A DNA stretch of 64,000 nucleotides. Source: Oasisia sp. SBJ-2009. Taxonomy: Eukaryota > Annelida > Polychaeta > Sabellida > Siboglinidae. The DNA is taken from contig OZ024867.1 of assembly GCA_964017155.1 (NCBI GenBank), forward strand, positions 16,502,262 to 16,566,261, read 5' to 3'. Numbering within the stretch: the stretch's first letter is position 1; each line of letters starts with the position of its first letter. The notes below the pieces were generated by a model. The model did not search any database. It was not told the origin of the DNA and worked only from the letters and a program-made list of their open reading frames with translations. Shown here in pieces: positions 54,663 through 64,000 of the stretch. The position numbers and the translations under genes are program-made.

Positions 54663-57600
54663 TAAGACTTGGTGTGAAAGACTTGATGTGTAAGACTTGA
54701 AGTGTAAGATTTGGTGTGTAAGACTTGGTGTGTAAAACATGGTGTATAAGACATGGTGTGTAAGACTTGGTGTTTAAGACTTGGTGTGAAAGACTTGATG
54801 TGTAAGACTTGATGTGTAAGACTTGATGTGTAAGACTTGGTGAGTAAGACTTGGTGTGTAAGACTTGGTGTGTAAGACAGGGTGTGAAAGACATGGTGTG
54901 TAAGACTTGGTGTGTAAAACATGGTGTGTAAGACTTGGTGTGTAAGACATGGTGTGTAAGACATGGTGTGTAAGACCTGGTGTGTAAGACATGGTGTGTA
55001 AGACTTGATGTGTAAGACCTGGAGTGTAAGACTTGGTGTGTAAGACATGGTGTGTAATACTTGATGTGTCAGACTTGATGTGTACGACATGGTGTGTAAG
55101 CCCTGGTGTGTAAGACATGGTGTGTAAGACCTGCTGTGTAAGACATGGTGTGTAAGACTTGGTGTGTAAGACTTGATGTGTAAGACTTGGTGTGTAAGAC
55201 TTGGTGTGTAAGACTTGGTGTGTAAGACATGGTGTGTTATACTTGATGTGTAAGATTTGATGTGTAAGACAGGGTGTGAAAGACATGGTGTGTAAGACTT
55301 GGTGTGTAAGTCATGGTGTGTAAGACTTGGTGTGTAAGACATGGTGTGTAAGATATGGTGTGTAAGACTTGGTGTGTAACACATGGTGTGTAAGACTTGG
55401 TGTGTAAGACATGGTGTGTAGGACATGGTGTGTAGGACATGGTGTGTAAGACTTGGTGTGTAAGACTTGGTGTGTAAGCCCTGGTGTGTAAGACATGGTG
55501 TGTAAGACCTGGTGTGTAAGACATGGTGTGTAAGACTTGGTGTGTAAGACTTAGTGTGGAAGACATGGTGTGTAAGACATGGTGTGTAAGACTTGGTGTG
55601 TAACACATGGTGTGTAAGACTTGGTGTGTAAGACATGGTGTGTAGGACATGGTGTGTAGGACATGGTGTGTAAGACTTGGTGTGTAAAACTTGGTGTGTA
55701 AGACATGGTGTGTAAGACCTGGTGTGTAAGACTTGATGTGTAAGACTTGATGTGTATGACTTGGTGTGTAAGACTTGGTGTGTAAGACATGGTGTGTTAT
55801 ACTTGATGTGTAAGATTTGATGTGTAAGACATGGTGTTTAAGACATGGTGTGTAAGACTTGGTGTGTAAGACATGGTGTGTAAGACTTGATGTGTAAGAC
55901 ATTGTGTGTAAGACTTGGTGTGTAAGACATGGTGTGTAAGACTTGGTGTGTAAGACTCGGTGTGTAAGACATGGTGTGTAAGACATGGTGTGTAAGACAT
56001 GGTGTGGAAGACCTGGTGTGTAAGACATGGTGTGTAAGACCTCGTGTGTAAGACTTGGTGTGTAAGACTTGATGTGTAAGACTTGATGTGTAAGACTTGG
56101 TGTGTAAGACCAGGTGTGTAAGACTTGGTGTGTAAGACTTGTTGTGTACGACATGGTGTGTAAGACTTGGTGTGTAAGACATGGTGTGTAAGACTTGGTG
56201 TGTAAGACATGGTGTGTAAGACTTGGTGTGTAAGACTTGTTGTGAAAGACTTGATGTGTAAGACTTGATGTGTAAGACTTGATGTGTAAGACTTGGTGTG
56301 TAAGACTTGATTTGTATGACTTGGTGTGAAACACTTGATGTGTAAGACTTGATGTGTAAGACTTGATGTGTAAGACTTGGTGTGTAAGACTTGGTGTGTA
56401 AGACTTGGTGTGTAAGACATGGTGTGTTACACTTGATATGTAAGATTTGATGTGTAAGACAGGGTGTGAAAGACATGGTGTGTAAGACTTGGTGTGTAAG
56501 ACATGGTGTGTAAGACTTGATGTGTAAGACATGGTGTGTAAGACTAGGTGTATAAGACATGGTGTGTACGACATGGTGTGTAAGACTTGGTGTGTAACTC
56601 ATGGTGTGTAAGACTTGGTGTGTAAGACATGGTGTGTAGGACATGGTGTGTAGGACATGGTGTGTAAGACTTGGTGTGTAAAACTTGGTGTGTAAGACAT
56701 GGTGTGTAAGACCTGGTGTGTAAGACATGGTGTGTAAGACCTGGTGTGTAAGACATGGTGTGTAAGACTTGATGTGTAAGACCTGGTGTGTAAGACTTTG
56801 TGTGTATGACATGGTGTGTAATACTTGATGTGTAAGACTTGATGTGTACGACATTGTGTGTAAGCCCTGGTGTGTAAGACATGGTGTGTAAGACCTGGTG
56901 TGTAAGACATGGTGTGTAAGACTTGGTGTGTAAGACTTAGTGTGTAAGACATGGTGTTTAAGACATGGTGTGTAAGACATGGTGTGTAAGACTTGGTGTG
57001 AAAGACTTGATGTTTAAGACTTGATGTGTAAGACTTGGTGTGTAAGACTTGGTGTGTAAGACATGGTGTGTAAGACTTGGTGTGTAAGACTTGGTGTGAA
57101 AGACTTGATGTGTAAGACTTGATGTGTAAGACTTGATGTGTAAGACTTGGTGTGTAAGACTTGGTGTGTAAGACTCGGTGTGTAAGACATGGTGTGTAAG
57201 ACTTGGTGTGTAAGTCTTAGTGTGTAAGACATGGTGTTTAAGACATGGTGTGTAGGACACGGTGTGTAAGACTTGGTGTGTAAAACTTGGTGTGTAAGAC
57301 ATGGTTTGTAAGACCTGGTGTGTAAGACATGGTGTGTAAGACCTGGTGTGTAAGACATGGTGTGTAAGACTTGATGTGTAAGACCTGGTGTGTAAGACTT
57401 GGTGTGTAAGACATGGTGTGTAATACTTGATGTGTCAGACTTGATGTGTACGACATGGTGTGTAAGCCCTGGTGTGTAAGACATGGTGTGTAAGACCTGG
57501 TGTGTAAGACATGGTGTGTAAGACTTGGTGTGTAAGACTTGGTGTGTAAGACTTGGTGTGTAAGCCCTGGTGTGTAAGACATGGTGTGTAAGACCTGGTG

Positions 57601-59954
57601 TGTAAGACATGGTGTGTAAGACTTGGTGTGTAAGACTTAGTGTGGAAGACATGGTGTTTAAGACATGGTGTGTAAGACATGGTGTGTAAGACTTGGTGTG
57701 AAAGACTTGATGTGTAAGACTTGATGTGTAAGATTTGGTGTGTAAGACTTGGTGTGTAAAACATGGTGTATAAGACATGGTGTGTAAGACTTGGTGTTTA
57801 AGACTTGGTGTGAAAGACTTGATGTGTAAGACTTGATGTGTAAGACTTGATGTGTAAGACTTGGTGAGTAAGACTTGGTGTGTAAGACTTGGTGTGTAAG
57901 ACAGGGTGTGAAAGACATGGTGTGTAAGACTTGGTGTGTAAAACATGGTGTGTAAGACTTGGTGTGTAAGACATGGTGTGTAAGACATGGTGTGTAAGAC
58001 CTGGTGTGTAAGACATGGTGTGTAAGACTTGATGTGTAAGACCTGGAGTGTAAGACTTGGTGTGTAAGACATGGTGTGTAATACTTGATGTGTCAGACTT
58101 GATGTGTACGACATGGTGTGTAAGCCCTGGTGTGTAAGACATGGTGTGTAAGACCTGCTGTGTAAGACATGGTGTGTAAGACTTGGTGTGTAAGACTTGA
58201 TGTGTAAGACTTGGTGTGTAAGACTTGGTGTGTAAGACTTGGTGTGTAAGACATGGTGTGTTATACTTGATGTGTAAGATTTGATGTGTAAGACAGGGTG
58301 TGAAAGACATGGTGTGTAAGACTTGGTGTGTAAGTCATGGTGTGTAAGACTTGGTGTGTAAGACATGGTGTGTAAGATATGGTGTGTAAGACTTGGTGTG
58401 TAACACATGGTGTGTAAGACTTGGTGTGTAAGACATGGTGTGTAGGACATGGTGTGTAGGACATGGTGTGTAAGACTTGGTGTGTAAAACTTGGTGTGTA
58501 AGACTAGGTGTGTAAGACTTGGTGTGTAAGACATGGTGTGTAAGACTTGGTGTGTAACACATGGTGTGTAAGACATGGTGTGTAAGACTTGGTGAGTAAC
58601 ACATGGTGTGTAAGACTTGGTGTGTAAGACTTGGTATGTAAAACTTGGTGTGTAAGACATGGTGTGTAAGACCTGGTGTGTAAGACATGGTGTGTAAGAC
58701 CTGGTGTGTAAGACATGGTGTGTAAGACTTGATGTGTAAGACCTGGTGTGTAAGACTTGGTGTGTAAGACATGGTGTGTAATACTTGATGTGTCAGACTT
58801 GATGTGTACGACATGGTATGTAAGCCCTGGTGTGTAAGACATGGTGTGTAAGACCTGGTGTGTAAGACATGGTGTGTAAGACTTGGTGTGTAAGACTTGG
58901 TGTGTAAGACTTGGTGTGTAAGCCCTGGTGTGTAAGACATGGTGTGTAAGACCTGGTGTGTAAGACATGGTGTGTAAGACTTGGTGTGTAAGACTTAGTG
59001 TGGAAGACATGGTGTTTAAGACATGGTGTGTAAGACATGGTGTGTAAGACTTGGTGTGAAAGACTTGATGTGTAAGATTTGGTGTGTAAGACTTGGTGTG
59101 TAAAACATGGTGTATAAGACATGGTGTGTAAGACTTGGTGTTTAAGACTTGGTGTGAAAGACTTGATGTGTAAGACTTGATGTGTAAGACTTGATGTGTA
59201 AGACTTGGTGAGTAAGACTTGGTGTGTAAGACTTGGTGTGTAAGACAGGGTGTGAAAGACATGGTGTGTAAGACCAGGTGTGTTATACTTGATGTGTAAG
59301 ATTTGATGTGTAAGACATGGTGTGTAAGACATGGTGTGTAGGACATGGTGTGTAGGACATGGTGTGTAAGACTTGGTGTGTAAAACTTGGTGTGTAAGAC
59401 ATGGTGTGTAAGACCTGGTGTGTAAGACATGGTGTGTAAGACCTGGTGTGTAAGACATGGTGTGTAAGACTTGATGTGTAAGACCTGGTGTGTAAGACTT
59501 TGTGTGTATGACATGGTGTGTAATACTTGATGTGTAAGACTTGATGTGTACGACATTGTGTGTAAGCCCTGGTGTGTAAGACATGGTGTGTAAGACCTGG
59601 TGTGTAAGACATGGTGTGTAAGACTTGGTGTGTAAGACTTAGTGTGTAAGACTTGGTGTGAAAGACTTGATGTTTAAGACTTGATGTGTAAGACTTGGTG
59701 TGTAAGACTTGGTGTGTAAGACATGGTGTGTAAGACTTGGTGTGTAAGACTTGGTGTGAAAGACTTGATGTGTAAGACTTGATGTGTAAGACTTGATGTG
59801 TAAGACTTGGTGTGTAAGACTTGATGTGTAAGACTTGGTGTGAAACACTTGATATGTAAGACTTGATGTGTAAGACTTGGTGTGTAAGACATGGTGTGTA
59901 AGACTTGGTGTGTAAGACTCGGTGTGTAAGACATGGTGTGTAAGACTTGGTGTG

Positions 59955-61058
59955 TAAGTCTTAGTGTGTAAGACATGGTGTTTAAGACATGGTGTGTAGG
60001 ACACGGTGTGTAAGACTTGGTGTGTAAAACTTGGTGTGTAAGACATGATTTGTAAGACCTGGTGTGTAAGACATGGTGTGTAAGACCTGGTGTGTAAGAC
60101 ATGGTGTGTATGACTTGATGTGTAAGACCTGGTGTGTAAGACTTGGTGTGTAAGACATGGTGTGTAATACTTGATGTGTCAGACTTGATGTGTACGACAT
60201 GGTGTGTAAGCCCTGGTGTGTAAGACATGGTGTGTAAGACCTGGTGTGTAAGACATGGTGTGTAAGACTTGGTGTGTAAGACTTGGTGTGTAAGACTTGG
60301 TGTGTAAGCCCTGGTGTGTAAGACATGGTGTGTAAGACCTGGTGTGTAAGACATGGTGTGTAAGACTTGGTGTGTAAGACTTAGTGTGGAAGACATGGTG
60401 TTTAAGACATGGTGTGTAAGACATGGTGTGTAAGACTTGGTGTGAAAGACTTGATGTGTAAGACTTGTTGTGTAAGATTTGGTGTGTAAGACTTGGTGTG
60501 TAAAACATGGTGTGTAAGACATGGTGTGTAAGACTTGGTGTGAAAGACTTGATGTGTAAGACTTGATGTGTAAGACTTGGTGTGTAAGACTTGGTGTATA
60601 AGACATGGTGTGTAAGACATGGTGTGTAAGACTTGTTGTGTACGACATGGTGTGTAAGACTTGGTGTGTAAGACTTGGTGTGTAAGACATGGTGTGTACT
60701 ACTTGATGTGTCAGACTTGATGTGTACGACATGGTGTGTAAGCCCTGGTGTGTAAGACATGGTGTGTAAGACCTGGTGTGTAAGACATGGTGTGTAAGAC
60801 TTGGTGTGTAAGACTTAGTGTGGAAGACATGGTGTGTAAGACATGGTGTGTAAGACTTGGTGTGTAACACATGGTGTGTAAGACTTGGTGTGTAAGACAT
60901 GGTGTGTAGGACATGGTGTGTAGGACATGGTGTGTAAGACTTGGTGTGTAAAACTTGGTGTGTAAGACATGGTGTGTAAGACCTGGTGTGTAAGACTTGA
61001 TGTGTAAGACTTGATGTGTATGACTTGGTGTGTAAGACTTGGTGTGTAAGACATGGTG
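59955..61058. repeat. 1.1-kb block shared with 51,163-52,266
   Basis: Match at offset 8,792, including the TACTACTTG unit (60,697/51,905) and AACACATGG (60,866/52,074). It ends near 61,058, where this copy reads GTAAGACTTGG and the relative reads GTTATACTTGA. Only one 476-base segment is present here, so the marker at 59,955 aligns with the second marker of the other block. Confidence 0.8.
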
Positions 61059-61783
61059 TGTAAGACTTGGTGTGTAAGACTTGTTGTGAAAGACTTGATG
61101 TGTAAGACTTGATGTGTAAGACTTGATGTGTAAGACTTGGTGTGTAAGACTTGATTTGTATGACTTGGTGTGAAACACTTGATGTGTAAGACTTGATGTG
61201 TAAGACTTGATGTGTAAGACTTGGTGTGTAAGACTTGGTGTGTAAGACTTGGTGTGTAAGACATGGTGTGTTACACTTGATATGTAAGATTTGATGTGTA
61301 AGACAGGGTGTGAAAGACATGGTGTGTAAGACTTGGTGTGTAAGACATGGTGTGTAAGACTTGATGTGTAAGACATGGTGTGTAAGACTAGGTGTATAAG
61401 ACATGGTGTGTACGACATGGTGTGTAAGACTTGGTGTGTAACTCATGGTGTGTAAGACTTGGTGTGTAAGACATGGTGTGTAGGACATGGTGTGTAGGAC
61501 ATGGTGTGTAAGACTTGGTGTGTAAAACTTGGTGTGTAAGACATGGTGTGTAAGACCTGGTGTGTAAGACATGGTGTGTAAGACCTGGTGTGTAAGACAT
61601 GGTGTGTAAGACTTGATGTGTAAGACCTGGTGTGTAAGACTTTGTGTGTATGACATGGTGTGTAATACTTGATGTGTAAGACTTGATGTGTACGACATTG
61701 TGTGTAAGCCCTGGTGTGTAAGACATGGTGTGTAAGACCTGGTGTGTAAGACATGGTGTGTAAGACTTGGTGTGTAAGACTTA

Positions 61784-61796
61784 TGTGTAAGACATG
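61784..61796 (+). other. 13-base unit: private 1-base deletion
   Basis: ACTTATGTGTAAG replaces the usual ACTTAGTGTGTAAG, losing one G. Unit starts change from 2 to 1 modulo 14. The related block at about 56,940 keeps the full unit, so this deletion is later than the 4.84-kb duplication. Confidence 0.93.
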
Positions 61797-64000
61797 GTGT
61801 TTAAGACATGGTGTGTAAGACATGGTGTGTAAGACTTGGTGTGAAAGACTTGATGTGTAAGACTTGATGTGTAAGACTTGGTGTGTAAGACTTGGTGTGT
61901 AAGACATGGTGTGTAAGACTTGGTGTGTAAGACTTGGTGTGAAAGACTTGATGTGTAAGACTTGATGTGTAAGACTTGATGTGTAAGACTTGGTGTGTAA
62001 GACTTGATGTGTAAGACTTGGTGTGAAACACTTGATATGTAAGACTTGATGTGTAAGACTTGGTGTGTAAGACATGGTGTGTAAGACTTGGTGTGTAAGA
62101 CTCGGTGTGTAAGACATGGTGTGTAAGACTTGGTGTGTAAGTCTTAGTGTGTAAGACATGGTGTTTAAGACATGGTGTGTAGGACACGGTGTGTAAGACT
62201 TGGTGTGTAAAACTTGGTGTGTAAGACATGGTTTGTAAGACCTGGTGTGTAAGACATGGTGTGTAAGACCTGGTGTGTAAGACATGGTGTGTAAGACTTG
62301 ATGTGTAAGACCTGGTGTGTAAGACTTGGTGTGTAAGACATGGTGTGTAATACTTGATGTGTCAGACTTGATGTGTACGACATGGTGTGTAAGCCCTGGT
62401 GTGTAAGACATGGTGTGTAAGACCTGGTGTGTAAGACATGGTGTGTAAGACTTGGTGTGTAAGACTTGGTGTGTAAGACTTGGTGTGTAAGCCCTGGTGT
62501 GTAAGACATGGTGTGTAAGACCTGGTGTGTAAGACATGGTGTGTAAGACTTTGTGTGTAAGACTTAGTGTGGAAGACATGGTGTTTAAGACATGGTGTGT
62601 AAGACATGGTGTGTAAGACTTGGTGTGAAAGACTTGATGTGTAAGACTTGATGTGTAAGATTTGGTGTGTAAGACTTGGTGTGTAAAACATGGTGTATAA
62701 GACATGGTGTGTAAGACTTGGTGTTTAAGACTTGGTGTGAAAGACTTGATGTGTAAGACTTGATGTGTAAGACTTGATGTGTAAGACTTGGTGAGTAAGA
62801 CTTGGTGTGTAAGACTTGGTGTGTAAGACAGGGTGTGAAAGACATGGTGTGTAAGACTTGGTGTGTAAAACATGGTGTGTAAGACTTGGTGTGTAAGACA
62901 TGGTGTGTAAGACATGGTGTGTAAGACCTGGTGTGTAAGACATGGTGTGTAAGACTTGATGTGTAAGACCTGGAGTGTAAGACTTGGTGTGTAAGACATG
63001 GTGTGTAATACTTGATGTGTCAGACTTGATGTGTACGACATGGTGTGTAAGCCCTGGTGTGTAAGACATGGTGTGTAAGACCTGCTGTGTAAGACATGGT
63101 GTGTAAGACTTGGTGTGTAAGACTTGATGTGTAAGACTTGGTGTGTAAGACTTGGTGTGTAAGACTTGGTGTGTAAGACATGGTGTGTTATACTTGATGT
63201 GTAAGATTTGATGTGTAAGACAGGGTGTGAAAGACATGGTGTGTAAGACTTGGTGTGTAAGTCATGGTGTGTAAGACTTGGTGTGTAAGACATGGTGTGT
63301 AAGATATGGTGTGTAAGACTTGGTGTGTAACACATGGTGTGTAAGACTTGGTGTGTAAGACATGGTGTGTAGGACATGGTGTGTAGGACATGGTGTGTAA
63401 GACTTGGTGTGTAAAACTTGGTGTGTAAGACTAGGTGTGTAAGACTTGGTGTGTAAGACATGGTGTGTAAGACTTGGTGTGTAACACATGGTGTGTAAGA
63501 CATGGTGTGTAAGACTTGGTGAGTAACACATGGTGTGTAAGACTTGGTGTGTAAGACTTGGTATGTAAAACTTGGTGTGTAAGACATGGTGTGTAAGACC
63601 TGGTGTGTAAGACATGGTGTGTAAGACCTGGTGTGTAAGACATGGTGTTTAAGACATGGTGTGTAGGACACGGTGTGTAAGACTTGGTGTGTAAAACTTG
63701 GTGTGTAAGACATGGTTTGTAAGACCTGGTGTGTAAGACATGGTGTGTAAGACCTGGTGTGTAAGACATGGTGTGTAAGACTTGATGTGTAAGACCTGGT
63801 GTGTAAGACTTGGTGTGTAAGACATGGTGTGTAATACTTGATGTGTCAGACTTGATGTGTACGACATGGTGTGTAAGCCCTGGTGTGTAAGACATGGTGT
63901 GTAAGACCTGGTGTGTAAGACATGGTGTGTAAGACTTGGTGTGTAAGACTTGGTGTGTAAGACTTGGTGTGTAAGCCCTGGTGTGTAAGACATGGTGTGT

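Larger units (their letters stand above)
1..64000. repeat. 14-bp minisatellite array filling the whole window
   Basis: The sequence is a head-to-tail array of a 14-base unit, GTGTGTAAGACATG or GTGTGTAAGACTTG on the + strand, with ATGTGTAAGACTTG as the third common form. All units I checked point the same way. About 4,570 units fit in the window and both ends lie inside the array. The GTGTGTAAGA part is well conserved. Most variation falls at unit position 12 (A, T or C) and at the junction base (G or A). Composition is about 43% G+C with a strong excess of G over C on the + strand (5 G to 1 C per unit). Every + strand unit has TAA, and the minus strand is largely free of stops. No stretch of unique DNA, gene, RNA gene or mobile element is visible. 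Satellite or megasatellite DNA of a eukaryote is the best reading; the species and chromosomal location are not determinable here. Confidence 0.98.
56190..64000. repeat. 4.84-4.93-kb tandem block (56,190-61,033 and 61,034 to window end)
   Basis: From 56,190 the sequence matches 61,034 onward at offset 4,844, then 4,843 after the 1-base deletion at 61,784, then 4,927 from 57,211/62,138 because the second copy has six extra units (84 bases). Shared landmarks include ACTTGTTGTGAAAG (56,235/61,079), CTGGAG (58,045/62,972), CTGCTG (58,157/63,084) and AACACATGG pairs near 58,556/63,483. The second copy is cut by the window end. Confidence 0.82.

Noticed and set aside
1..64000. Yeast-type telomere (GGTGT-containing GT-rich repeat)
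   Set aside because: The GGTGTGTAAG core resembles GT-rich telomere repeats of some budding yeasts. However, 64 kb is far too long for such telomeres, the higher-order duplications are satellite-like, and I cannot match the unit to a known telomere repeat.
1..64000. CRISPR array
   Set aside because: The repeats are contiguous with no spacers, and 14 bases is too short. There are no cas genes.
1..64000. G-quadruplex or Z-DNA tract
   Set aside because: G runs are mostly GG, spaced about 12 bases apart, too far for a stable quadruplex. GT runs are normally only six bases (ten at most, at 13,739, 32,460 and 38,624), too short for a convincing Z-DNA tract.
1..64000. Coding capacity of the + strand
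   Set aside because: Each unit contains TAA, so every + frame is stopped about every 42 bases.

Overview
The whole 64,000-base window is one uninterrupted tandem array of a 14-base minisatellite unit. On the + strand the unit reads GTGTGTAAGACWTG, with common variants ending ACATGG, ACTTGG, ACTTGA and ACCTGG across the unit junction. About 4,570 units are present. The array runs off both ends of the window, so its true length is unknown. I see no unique-sequence island, gene, RNA gene, transposon, CRISPR array, origin or promoter. This is satellite-like DNA from a eukaryotic chromosome (pericentromeric, subtelomeric or another heterochromatic megasatellite). The species cannot be told from the sequence. 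A bacterial or phage origin is very unlikely because there is no coding or regulatory content over 64 kb.

The long minus-strand open frames are a by-product of the repeat. The reverse-complement unit has no stop codon in any frame, and 14 is not a multiple of 3. All three minus frames therefore encode the same 14-residue string (MSYTPSLTHQVLHT-like), shifted by one unit. Every + strand unit carries TAA, so no + frame stays open. None of these frames is annotated as a gene.

The information lies in higher-order structure, which I followed with rare variant units used as landmarks. (1) Positions 1-15,601 recur at 18,722-34,280 (offset 18,721, nearly identical). (2) Between these copies, about 15,230-17,025 matches 51,455-53,250, a block type of the right half, and 17,026-18,721 is a patchwork of left-half pieces. 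(3) Positions 32,263-38,426 are tandemly repeated at 38,427-44,590 (period 6,164) with only two substitutions found. (4) Each 6,164-base copy contains a 1,148-base tandem duplication and a 196-base duplication. (5) From about 44.6 kb to the end the array is a mosaic of blocks about 3.0-4.9 kb long. These blocks differ in whether a 476-base segment is present once or twice.

The 14-base register is broken at only six places, which reduce to three original indels copied by the large duplications. Other length differences that I resolved between copies are whole units (14, 28, 42, 84 or 476 bases). This pattern fits expansion by unequal exchange or a related process acting at several scales. Near-identical long copies can also arise from assembly error, so the largest duplications need read-level support.
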